NCBI GenBank assembly: GCA_964446775.1
Contig: CAYURA010000005.1
Span: 1 to 37,761 of the forward strand
Length of the DNA stretch: 37,761 nt
Source of the DNA: GCA-002841655 sp964446775
GTDB lineage: Bacteria; Patescibacteriota; Patescibacteriia; Patescibacteriales; UBA12465
Direction of reading: 5' to 3'
Position 1 is the stretch's first letter. Every line of letters starts with the position of its first letter. Below are positions 21,590-28,890 of the stretch, in pieces. Position numbers and translations under genes: made by a program. Below the pieces are notes generated by a model. The model made no database searches. It was given only the letters and a program-made list of their open reading frames with translations, and was not told the origin of the DNA.

Positions 21590-21610
21590 ACTCAGTCTTT
21601 AAGTCTGAGT
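21590..21610 (+). promoter_or_regulatory. hairpin before rplF
   Basis: ACTCAG (21590-21595), a 9-nt loop, CTGAGT (21605-21610): a perfect 6-bp stem ending 14 nt before the rplF ATG in the 44-nt rpsH-rplF gap. No T run follows. Confidence 0.35.
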
Positions 21611-21624
21611 GCCTTATCTATCAT

Positions 21625-22164
21625 ATGTCACGTTTAGGAAAATTACCAATCAAATTACCAACTGGTGTCAGTGCCGTTTTCAAAGATGGTCGGCTTTCGA
21701 TTAAAGGATCAAAAGGAGAGTTGAGCAGAGAAATTAAGTTTCCGGCTACAGTTAGTATTAGTGAGACAGAAATTACGGTCTCAGTTGATAAAGAGGCTAA
21801 AAATTTTAGTGCTTTTTGGGGTCTTTATCGAGCTCTAGCTAATAATATGGTGCTAGGTGTTAGTGAGGGATTTACTAAAAAATTAGAAATTAATGGAGTT
21901 GGTTACCGGGCTAGTATTAGTGGCTCTAAACTAAATTTGAATTTAGGTTATTCTCATCCAATTGAATTTATCCTACCTGATGGAATTAGTGCTGTGGTGG
22001 AAGGGAATACTATTACCCTCAGTGGGATTGATAATGAACTTTTAGGAAATATTGCTCATAAAATTAGAGCGTTTCGTAAACCAGAGCCATATAAAGGCAA
22101 AGGAGTTAAATATGCAGGAGAAATTATTCGTCGAAAGGTGGGTAAGACAGCCGCTAAGAAATAA
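21625..22164 (+). CDS. rplF: 50S ribosomal protein L6 (uL6)
   Basis: 179 residues, the family length. It starts MSRLGKLPIKLPTGVSAVFK, then LSIKGSKGELSREIKFPA, a second copy of the alpha-beta domain (KLEINGVGYRASISGSKLNL) and the signature KIRAFRKPEPYKGKGVKYAG near the end. L6 lies by the sarcin-ricin loop where the elongation GTPases bind. It is 23 nt before rplR. Confidence 0.98.
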   Translation: MSRLGKLPIKLPTGVSAVFKDGRLSIKGSKGELSREIKFPATVSISETEITVSVDKEAKNFSAFWGLYRALANNMVLGVSEGFTKKLEINGVGYRASISGSKLNLNLGYSHPIEFILPDGISAVVEGNTITLSGIDNELLGNIAHKIRAFRKPEPYKGKGVKYAGEIIRRKVGKTAAKK

Positions 22165-22187
22165 TCCAATTTTTTATTTAAATATAT

Positions 22188-22547
22188 ATGTTGAATCAAG
22201 TAAAAAAATCTAAAGATCGAGTTATTAGACGAAAGAAAAGAGTTAGAGCTAAAATCAAGGGGACAGCTAATCGCCCTCGCTTAAGTGTTTTTAGGTCTAA
22301 TCGTGGTCTTTATTTACAATTAATTGATGACTCTAATGGCACAAGCATTGTTAGCGCTCATGCACGAGAATTAAAGGATCAGAAACTTAATAAAACTGAA
22401 TTAGCCACTGCTCTAGGCGCTATTATCGCTGAAAAAGCTTTAGCTAAAGATATTAAAGAGCTCGTTTTTGATCGTAATGCATATCGCTATCATGGTCGGG
22501 TTAAAGCAGTGGCAGATAGTGTTCGCGAGAAAGGCTTAGTTTTTTAA
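22188..22547 (+). CDS. rplR: 50S ribosomal protein L18 (uL18)
   Basis: 119 residues, normal. Motifs: RRKKRVRAKIKGTANRPRLS, VFRSNRGLYLQLIDDSNG, and the C-terminal FDRNAYRYHGRVKAVADSVR, a recognisable variant of the usual FDRGGYxYHGRV. L18 binds 5S rRNA with L5. It lies between rplF and rpsE. Confidence 0.97.
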   Translation: MLNQVKKSKDRVIRRKKRVRAKIKGTANRPRLSVFRSNRGLYLQLIDDSNGTSIVSAHARELKDQKLNKTELATALGAIIAEKALAKDIKELVFDRNAYRYHGRVKAVADSVREKGLVF

Positions 22548-22572
22548 ATATTTATATAATTAGACTTTAAAT

Positions 22573-23241
22573 ATGGCAGAAGATAAAAAACAAGAAAATA
22601 ACGTTAGTAATGAAAAAGCCGCTACGGCAGTTGCTCAGAGTGTTTATGGCAGCAAAAATAAAGGTCAGCGCTCAACGGGTGGGCGTCCCTTTAAAAGAGA
22701 TAGCCGTTCTCGTGATCAAAAGCGGGATGAATTTGAGCAAAAAGTTTTAGAAATTAGTCGGGTTACACGTGTGATGGCTGGTGGTAAAAGAATGAATTTT
22801 AGAGCTTGTGTCGCTATTGGTGACCGTAAGCATGGAGTAGCAGTGGCTCTAGGTAAGGGGTCTGATGTCTCTATCGCAATAAATAAAGCAGTTAATAAAG
22901 CTAAAAAGAATATTATAAAAGTTCCAGTTGTTAATGATACTATCCCTCATGCTATCCGCTATAAATTAGGAGCTGCTATTATTGTTTTTAAGCCAGCTAA
23001 TCAAGGGAAAGGTGTTATGGCAGGCGGAGCGGTGAGAGCAATTTTAGAATTAGCGGGGATAAAAAATGTTAGTGCTAAAATTTTAGGGACTAATAATAAA
23101 GTAAATAATGCTCGTTGTACTATTGCTGCACTGACCAATTTACAAGAAATTCCTAAAAAAAGTAAGGTAGAGAAATCAGCTAATTTAAAAGAGGTAGATG
23201 ATAATGCTAAGGCTGATAAACCTAAGGACGAGAATAAATAA
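22573..23241 (+). CDS. rpsE: 30S ribosomal protein S5 (uS5) with tails at both ends
   Basis: 222 residues; E. coli S5 has 167. The core (about 53-195) contains FEQKVLEISRVTRVMAGGKR, the decoding-related GDRKHGVAVALGKGSDVSIA and VMAGGAVRAILELAGIKNVS. About 50 polar residues precede it and a K, D, N rich tail of about 30 follows. S5 lies at the mRNA entry channel and affects decoding fidelity. Only 26 nt separate it from rplO, so rpmD (L30) is absent. Confidence 0.96.
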   Translation: MAEDKKQENNVSNEKAATAVAQSVYGSKNKGQRSTGGRPFKRDSRSRDQKRDEFEQKVLEISRVTRVMAGGKRMNFRACVAIGDRKHGVAVALGKGSDVSIAINKAVNKAKKNIIKVPVVNDTIPHAIRYKLGAAIIVFKPANQGKGVMAGGAVRAILELAGIKNVSAKILGTNNKVNNARCTIAALTNLQEIPKKSKVEKSANLKEVDDNAKADKPKDENK

Positions 23242-23267
23242 TAATCGAGCTATTAATTTTAAAAAGT

Positions 23268-23678
23268 ATGTTTTCACTTAATAACATTAAACGCGCCTCT
23301 GGTGCTACTAAAAAGAAGAAAAGAATTGGCCGTGGTGATGCTTCAGGCCATGGAACTTATAGTACAAAAGGTATTAAGGGACAAAAAGCTCGATCAGGCG
23401 TTAGCAATTTAAAGCGTTTAGGCATGCGTCGTCAGCTATTGCAGACCCCTAAATTAAGAGGGTTTAAATCGTTGCAAGCTAAGAATCAGTTAATTTCGGT
23501 TAGTGTTTTAAATGCTAATTTTAAAGATGGCGAGATAGTTAATCCTCAAGTTCTTTTTGACAGGGGTTTAATTAAAAATGTGTCTGATTCAGTAAAAATC
23601 TTGGGTAAAGAAAAATTAACTGTTAAGGTTAAACTAGAGAAATTAAAGATGAGTAAATCTGTTAGGGAACAGATTTAG
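23268..23678 (+). CDS. rplO: 50S ribosomal protein L15 (uL15)
   Basis: 136 residues; E. coli L15 has 144. The signature RIGRGDASGHGTYSTKGIKG and then QKARSGVSNLKRLGMRRQLL identify it, with LGKEKLTVKVKLEKLKMSKS at the end. The Gly-rich segment reads GDASGHGTYST rather than the E. coli-like GIGSGLGKTSG. L15 is a late 50S assembly protein that binds 23S and 5S rRNA. It lies directly between rpsE and secY. Confidence 0.95.
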   Translation: MFSLNNIKRASGATKKKKRIGRGDASGHGTYSTKGIKGQKARSGVSNLKRLGMRRQLLQTPKLRGFKSLQAKNQLISVSVLNANFKDGEIVNPQVLFDRGLIKNVSDSVKILGKEKLTVKVKLEKLKMSKSVREQI

Positions 23679-23711
23679 AATGAGAACTTTTAAATTAATC
23701 AGTCGGGTTTT

Positions 23712-24983
23712 ATGATGCTAAAAATTAAACAAATGTGGAAAATTAAAGACTTGCGCCAAAGTATTATCTTTGTAGCGTTAATGTTGGCGATTTTTCGTTT
23801 AGCAGCTCATATACCAGTCCCAGGGGTTAATGCTGAGGCTTTAAAAAGCTTATTTGCATCTAATCAGATTTTAGGTTTAATGAATATTTTTTCTGGGGGT
23901 GGGATGCAGAATTTTTCTATTGTCATGATGGGTATTGCCCCTTATATTACTGCTTCTATTATTTTTCAGCTCTTGGGCATGATTATTCCTAAGATTGAGG
24001 AAATGCAAAAAGAAGAGAGTGGTCGTCAGAAGATAAACATGTGGACCCGTTACGCAACAGTGCCTTTAGCAGCAATGCAAGCTTATGGCATGATTACCCT
24101 ATTACAACGTTCTAATCAAGGTATTTTGGGTGACATGAATACTTTTAGTTTTTTTACTATTATTCTAACTATTACGGCTGGTACTGTGTTCTTGATGTGG
24201 ATTGGAGAGTTAATTTCAGAAAAGAAAATTGGCAACGGTATTTCCTTACTTATTTTTGCTGGTATTGTGGCCGCTTTACCTCAACAAATTCAACAAATTG
24301 CTTTAACTTTTGATCAAATACAGTTATTTACCCTAATCGGCTTTGTAGTTATTGCCATTTTAACAGTAGTTGGGGTGGTAATTATTAATGAAGGGCAACG
24401 GAATATACCAGTACAATACGCTCGGCAAATTAGAGGTCAAAGAGCTTATGGAGGTTCTAGTACTCATTTACCTTTAAGAGTTAATATGGCTGGAGTTATT
24501 CCAATTATTTTTGCTATTTCAGTGGTTTTATTCCCACCAATGATTGCCCAATTTTTTATGGGCGCACGTACAGCTTGGATAGCTAATTTAGCGGCCAAGG
24601 TGATTGAAATTTTTAATAATCAACTAATCTACGGTATTATCTATTTCGTTTTAGTTTTTGCCTTTACTTTTTTCTATACTGAAGTGGTATTCCATCCAGA
24701 TAGGATTGCTGAAAATCTGCAAAAACAAGGCGGTTTTATCCCAGGTATTAGGCCAGGAAAACCAACGACTGACTATCTCTCTTATACGGCACATAGAATT
24801 ATATTTTTTGGAGCTCTGTTTTTAGGTTTAATCGCTGTACTGCCATTAGTTATGAGTGCTTTTAGTGGCTATCAATCATTAGCCATTGGTGGTACCAGTT
24901 TATTAATCGTGGTGTCCGTGGTAATTGAAATGGTGAAGCAAATTGAAGCACAAATGACGATGCGTGAATATGATGGTCTTTGA
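23712..24983 (+). CDS. secY: preprotein translocase subunit SecY
   Basis: 423 residues with the expected ten membrane segments. Motifs: IFRLAAHIPVPGVNAEAL (helix 1), IFSGGGMQNFSIVMMGIAPY (plug region and helix 2), the cytoplasmic loop NEGQRNIPVQYARQIRG and IAENLQKQGGFIPGIRPG. SecY forms the channel with SecE and SecG; ribosomes and SecA dock on the loops after helices 6 and 8. The gene ends with TGA. It closes the rplC-secY unit before the terminator at 25026. The adenylate kinase gene that often follows secY is not here. Confidence 0.97.
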   Translation: MMLKIKQMWKIKDLRQSIIFVALMLAIFRLAAHIPVPGVNAEALKSLFASNQILGLMNIFSGGGMQNFSIVMMGIAPYITASIIFQLLGMIIPKIEEMQKEESGRQKINMWTRYATVPLAAMQAYGMITLLQRSNQGILGDMNTFSFFTIILTITAGTVFLMWIGELISEKKIGNGISLLIFAGIVAALPQQIQQIALTFDQIQLFTLIGFVVIAILTVVGVVIINEGQRNIPVQYARQIRGQRAYGGSSTHLPLRVNMAGVIPIIFAISVVLFPPMIAQFFMGARTAWIANLAAKVIEIFNNQLIYGIIYFVLVFAFTFFYTEVVFHPDRIAENLQKQGGFIPGIRPGKPTTDYLSYTAHRIIFFGALFLGLIAVLPLVMSAFSGYQSLAIGGTSLLIVVSVVIEMVKQIEAQMTMREYDGL

Positions 24984-25025
24984 GCTTCTCTTATAACTCT
25001 AAGTCATTTTCGTATTTAAAAATGT

Positions 25026-25055
25026 AAAAATGTAGCTTCATATAGCTACATTTTT
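25026..25055 (+). terminator. intrinsic terminator after secY
   Basis: AAAAATGTAGCT (25026-25037), loop TCATAT, AGCTACATTTTT (25044-25055): a perfect 12-bp stem with its own T run, 42 nt after secY. It ends the long ribosomal transcription unit. Confidence 0.88.
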
Positions 25056-25077
25056 ATGTTATGCTTATTCTAAGTAT

Positions 25078-25083
25078 TATAAT
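25078..25083 (+). promoter_or_regulatory. -10 element of the map cluster
   Basis: A perfect TATAAT at 25078-25083 directly after the secY terminator; the -35 region is weak. The predicted start near 25090 lies about seven nt before ATG 25097, so the mRNA would be almost leaderless. Confidence 0.5.
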
Positions 25084-25096
25084 TAATAATTACAAT

Positions 25097-25393
25097 ATGG
25101 AATTTGAAGAATTTTTAGACAGCATTAAGGATCAACCTAGTTATATTATAGAGCGTAAGCTTAATTCTTTAGTAAAAAAGAACTATAATTTTAAGAATTT
25201 GAGTAGTGATAATAAAAAATTGGTTTTAGGACTGATTAAGAAATATAGGCCCAAAATTAAAAGAGGGATCGGTTTATCAGATTATTTAATTAGAAAAGAT
25301 ATGTATCAGCTCTATCAAGGTCGCTATGAACATGATCTGACTAAACGTGATCGTCAACAAATAAAAGCTATTTTAGAAAGTTTAAAAAAGTAA
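25097..25393 (+). CDS. small basic protein of unknown function
   Basis: 98 residues from ATG 25097. The frame opens at 25061, but that start is inside the terminator and promoter region. No family recognised. It appears all-helical: an acidic N-terminus (MEFEEFLDSIKDQPSYIIER), then Lys-rich segments (LVKKNYNFKN, LIKKYRPKIKRGIG) and a C-terminal helix (KRDRQQIKAILESLKK). There is no signal peptide or membrane segment. It lies 2 nt before map, so the two are surely co-transcribed and perhaps translationally coupled. It occupies the slot that adk holds in many bacteria but shows no P loop. Confidence 0.75.
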   Translation: MEFEEFLDSIKDQPSYIIERKLNSLVKKNYNFKNLSSDNKKLVLGLIKKYRPKIKRGIGLSDYLIRKDMYQLYQGRYEHDLTKRDRQQIKAILESLKK

Positions 25394-25395
25394 CT

Positions 25396-26229
25396 ATGTA
25401 TTATCTTAAAAATAAATTAGAAATTGAGGCAATTAGGGCTGGGGGTAAAATATTAGCAAAGATATTAGACAAGTTAGTATCAATGGTTGCTCCTGGGCTT
25501 AGCACGGCAGACTTAGAAGCGGTAATGTTGGAAATGCTTGACGAAGCAGGTGGTCGGGCAGCTTTTAAGAACTTTTATATGGGGTCTGATATATATTTTC
25601 CTTCGGCGATTTGTGCTTCAATTAATGATGAGGTGGTTCATGGGTCCACTATTCCTGGGAGGATATTAAAGGAAGGAGATATTATTGATTTAGATATTGG
25701 CATGGAGTGGCCAATTAAAAAAGAAATGAGGGAAAAGTTAGGTTTTCCTAGCAATCCTCACTCTGAATTAGGTGGCTTCTATACTGATATGTGTCGCACT
25801 GTAGCAGTTGGTCGGATTAGTAAAGAGGCAGAGCAACTACTATTAGTAACTCAAAAGTGCCTCGACTTAGGGATAGCTGAACTTAAGCCTGGGGCGACTT
25901 TAAATGATATTGGCACGGTGATTGAAAATTACGCCCAAAGATTTGCTTATGGAGTAGTTCGTGACTTTGTCGGTCATGGAGTTGGTTATTTTACTCATGA
26001 AGAGCCAGATATTTTTCATTATGCCATCAAACCTAAATCTCCAGAAAATATTACTCTACAAGAAGGTATGGTTATTTGTATTGAGCCAATGATCAATATG
26101 GGTACTCATCGAGTTAAAATAGCAGAGAATGGCTATGCGGTTTTAACTGCGGACGGCTCTTTGAGTGCTCATTTTGAACATACTATTTTAGTGACTAAAA
26201 ATGGACCAGACATACTTACCTTAGCTTAA
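25396..26229 (+). CDS. map: methionine aminopeptidase with an inserted loop
   Basis: 277 residues; E. coli MAP has 264. It removes the initiator Met from new proteins. The metal ligands are present: Asp100 (DLDIG), Asp131 (GFYTDMCRTV), His194 (VGHGVG), Glu230 (ICIEPM) and Glu261 (HFEHT); His201 of the HEEP motif is also kept. Between the two Asp ligands there are 31 residues instead of 11, an insertion of about 20 residues (EWPIKKEMREKLGFPSNPHS) in a normally tight hairpin. No N-terminal zinc or SH3 extension. It is 5 nt before ruvX. Confidence 0.95.
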   Translation: MYYLKNKLEIEAIRAGGKILAKILDKLVSMVAPGLSTADLEAVMLEMLDEAGGRAAFKNFYMGSDIYFPSAICASINDEVVHGSTIPGRILKEGDIIDLDIGMEWPIKKEMREKLGFPSNPHSELGGFYTDMCRTVAVGRISKEAEQLLLVTQKCLDLGIAELKPGATLNDIGTVIENYAQRFAYGVVRDFVGHGVGYFTHEEPDIFHYAIKPKSPENITLQEGMVICIEPMINMGTHRVKIAENGYAVLTADGSLSAHFEHTILVTKNGPDILTLA

Positions 26230-26234
26230 AAACT

Positions 26235-26627
26235 ATGAAACTAAAGGAGGATATAAAATATTTAGGGGTGGATTGGGGTGAAAAACGAATCGGTTTAGCT
26301 TTAGCTGATAATGAGACAAGAATAGCTCTAGCTTTTAAAACGGTCAAAAATATTAAGGAACTTTTACTTGTGATTGATTTAGAAGCAATTGATTATATTA
26401 TTATTGGCAAGCCTAATAAATTGAGCGGAGCTGAGGCGTCTAATGCCAATTATTTAAATTTTTTAAATAAATTAAAATCCTTAACTAAAATTAGCTTGAT
26501 TGATATTGACGAAAGACTGAGTAGTAAGGCAGCAGACGTTTTGGGTTATGGAGGCAAGAATCGTGCTAGTCGCGACGAGGGAGCGGCAACTTTAATTTTA
26601 CAAAGTTATCTAGATTCTATTAATTGA
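26235..26627 (+). CDS. ruvX: RuvX/YqgF-family nuclease
   Basis: 130 residues, typical length. RNase H-like fold: YLGVDWGEKRIGLALADNE at the N-terminus (first catalytic Asp), IIIGKPNKLSG in the middle and DIDERLSSKAADVLGYGGKN plus SRDEGAATLILQSYLD at the end. The family (YqgF) is linked to 16S rRNA 5' processing in E. coli and was first proposed as a Holliday junction resolvase. It sits between map and recO with gaps of 5 and 6 nt. Confidence 0.92.
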   Translation: MKLKEDIKYLGVDWGEKRIGLALADNETRIALAFKTVKNIKELLLVIDLEAIDYIIIGKPNKLSGAEASNANYLNFLNKLKSLTKISLIDIDERLSSKAADVLGYGGKNRASRDEGAATLILQSYLDSIN

Positions 26628-26633
26628 CAATTT

Positions 26634-27395
26634 ATGGATAGGACTTTTTCTAGTAAAGCAATTGTTTTAAATAGGAGAGATTGGCGCGAGACAGACCGTC
26701 TCGTGTCTGTTTATACGCCAGACCATGGCCTTATCTCTCTATTAGCCCGGGGTGCTTCTAAGTTTAGTTCAAAATTAGCTGCTCATATTGAACCAATCTC
26801 ACTGTCTCAGATAATGGTGATTAAAGGAAAAACTTTTAATTATTTAGGCTCAGCCATTATGATTGAGTCTTTTTCTAAGATTAAAGGTGACTTGAATAAA
26901 TTATATTTTGCTGGTCAGGCATTTAATTTTTTTTCTAGCTTAGTTAGAGAAGGACAAAAAGATGAACTTGTGTTTAGGTGGTTAGAGAGGTGGTTAAATA
27001 GTTTGGAAGCTGCTGGAGGAACTGATGAATTAAACAAAGAAGATGGGCAGTTTCGTCTACTTTTATTCTATAATAGGCTCTTATCACTTTTAGGTTATGC
27101 TTTAAGTCTAGATAGATGCTTAGCTTGCCAGAAAATAATAACAGCTGGAGATAAGAATCGCTTAGATTTAATTCGTGGCGGCCTTATTTGTCCTGATTGT
27201 CAGCCAGATGACACTGTTTATCGGTTTAATCAATCTAATCACTCAGTTTTTTTAATATCTGATAATTGTATTAAATTATGGCGTTATTTAGCTGAATCTA
27301 AAAATATAAACTTAAAGAATATTAAATTCAATAAAAAATTATTAAAAGAGTGGGAAATATTACATAAGAGAAGAATTGCTTGGCTTGATGTATAG
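26634..27395 (+). CDS. recO: DNA repair protein RecO
   Basis: 253 residues, normal. An N-terminal OB fold (SKAIVLNRRDWRETDRLVSV, then YTPDHGLISLLARGASKFSS) is followed by a helical domain with the four-Cys zinc site Cys162, Cys165, Cys186 and Cys189 (RCLACQ, LICPDCQ). RecO anneals DNA and, with RecR, loads RecA onto SSB-coated gaps. It is the last gene of this unit; the 178-nt gap after it carries the aspS promoter. Confidence 0.93.
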   Translation: MDRTFSSKAIVLNRRDWRETDRLVSVYTPDHGLISLLARGASKFSSKLAAHIEPISLSQIMVIKGKTFNYLGSAIMIESFSKIKGDLNKLYFAGQAFNFFSSLVREGQKDELVFRWLERWLNSLEAAGGTDELNKEDGQFRLLLFYNRLLSLLGYALSLDRCLACQKIITAGDKNRLDLIRGGLICPDCQPDDTVYRFNQSNHSVFLISDNCIKLWRYLAESKNINLKNIKFNKKLLKEWEILHKRRIAWLDV

Positions 27396-27491
27396 TTTTA
27401 AATTCCCTTATTAAGCTCTTTAATATGGTTTCGATTAATAATCTTTGAGAGTTTTATACTTAAGTTTCTAATTATTCTGCCCTTATTCAAC

Positions 27492-27520
27492 TTGCTAAAA
27501 GGTCTTTGATGAGCTAGAAT
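27492..27520 (+). promoter_or_regulatory. sigma70 promoter of the aspS-rpoD cluster
   Basis: TTGCTA (27492-27497), a 17-bp spacer and TAGAAT (27515-27520). The predicted start near 27527 gives a 47-nt leader before aspS. No clear terminator was found between recO and this promoter. Confidence 0.55.
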
Positions 27521-27573
27521 TAGTCTGTATCAAGTGATTTAAAAATTTTGTTTTTATTAAATTTATATTTTTT

Positions 27574-28878
27574 ATGTCAAGAATTAGTATTATTCAAGCT
27601 AAGAAAAAAGCAAAAGGAGAGGTCGAGCTAGCTGGTTTTGCTCAAAATATTCGTTTGATGAAGGGATTGGCCTTTTTAGATTTACGTGATGTTAGCGGTA
27701 ATATACAAGTAGTGATTGAAGAAAAAATTACTTCAGCTTTTGAGATAGTTAATAAGCTTAATTTAGAGAGTGTAGTTAGGGTTAAGGGTGAGCTGAAAGA
27801 GAAGCCAGCTAAGAAGAATGATGATTTAGCTGTTAAAGACTATGAATTGCTTTGTAGAGAATTAGAGGTTTTAAGTTCAGCTGAGTCTAATTTGCCGATT
27901 CCTGTTTATCAAAAAATTGATAATGAAGCTAACTTAGATCATCGTTTAAATTGGCGGGCGCTTGATTTAAGGAGGGGAGAGCATGCTAATATTTTTAATG
28001 TCTGGACTAAATTAGAGGAAGGATTCAGGGGCCAACTATTAAGTGAAGGTTTTATTCAGATTTATACTCCTTGTTTTATGAATACCGCTAGTGAAACTGG
28101 AGCTGATGTTTTTACTGTGAAATATTTTGATCGCATGGCCTATTTATCTCAATCACCTCAATTTTATAAACAAATGGCAATGGCGGCCGGGATGGAAAAA
28201 GTATTTATGGTAGGCACTATTTTTCGAGCAGAAGCTTCTTATACTACTAGACATGTAACTGAATTTACTGGTTGGGATTTTGAGTTTTCTTATCTTAATT
28301 CCTATCAGGATATTATGGCTCAAGAAGAGAGAGCTTTAATAGCTGCTTTCATGAAAGTCAAAGAAATTATGCCTGAGATCGATGTCCCTAGACAAAATTT
28401 TCCGAAGATGAGCTTTAAAGAGGTAAAAACAAAATTAAAATTTAATGGGGTTGCTAGCGAAAAAGAAGATGATTTGTCGCCAGAGGAAGAGAGAGAAATT
28501 TCACGTTTGATTTTTGAAGAGACTGGCCATGATTTTATTTTTGTTTGTGATTACCCAGTTACAAGTCGTCCTTTCTATCACATGAGGCATCAGGATAAGC
28601 CTGAACTCACCCAAAGTTTTGATTTGCTCTATCGAGGATTAGAGATAACTACGGGATCTCAACGTGAACATCGTTTAGACATTTTAGAAAAACAAGCGTT
28701 AGAAAAAGGGATGAAACTTGACGAATTAAGCGATTATCTGAATTTTTTTCGTTATGCTTGTCCTCCTCATGGAGGAGTTGGTATCGGTCCAGCCAGAATT
28801 GTGATGAAGTTGTTGGGCTTAGCGAGTGTTAAAGAAGCTTGTTTTTTACCTAGAGATGTCAAAAGATTACGACCATAA
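27574..28878 (+). CDS. aspS: aspartyl-tRNA synthetase, archaeal/eukaryotic type
   Basis: 434 residues; bacterial AspRS is near 590 because of the GAD insertion, which is missing here. An N-terminal OB anticodon-binding domain (VELAGFAQNIRLMKGLAFLD) precedes the class II core: LNWRALDLRRGEHANIF, motif 2 TIFRAEASYTTRHVTEFTGW, the substrate region SFDLLYRGLEITTGSQREHR and motif 3 GGVGIGPARIVMKLLGL, where Arg is kept but the usual Glu before it is Ala. In archaeal enzymes Trp (Asp-specific) or His (also charges tRNA-Asn) stands at the position of Gln24 here, so specificity cannot be read. It is next to asnS. Confidence 0.92.
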   Translation: MSRISIIQAKKKAKGEVELAGFAQNIRLMKGLAFLDLRDVSGNIQVVIEEKITSAFEIVNKLNLESVVRVKGELKEKPAKKNDDLAVKDYELLCRELEVLSSAESNLPIPVYQKIDNEANLDHRLNWRALDLRRGEHANIFNVWTKLEEGFRGQLLSEGFIQIYTPCFMNTASETGADVFTVKYFDRMAYLSQSPQFYKQMAMAAGMEKVFMVGTIFRAEASYTTRHVTEFTGWDFEFSYLNSYQDIMAQEERALIAAFMKVKEIMPEIDVPRQNFPKMSFKEVKTKLKFNGVASEKEDDLSPEEEREISRLIFEETGHDFIFVCDYPVTSRPFYHMRHQDKPELTQSFDLLYRGLEITTGSQREHRLDILEKQALEKGMKLDELSDYLNFFRYACPPHGGVGIGPARIVMKLLGLASVKEACFLPRDVKRLRP

Positions 28879-28890
28879 AATAATATCAAT

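Noticed and set aside
27396..27491. Terminator after recO
   Set aside because: Only weak, mismatched stems were found before the aspS promoter, so read-through cannot be excluded.
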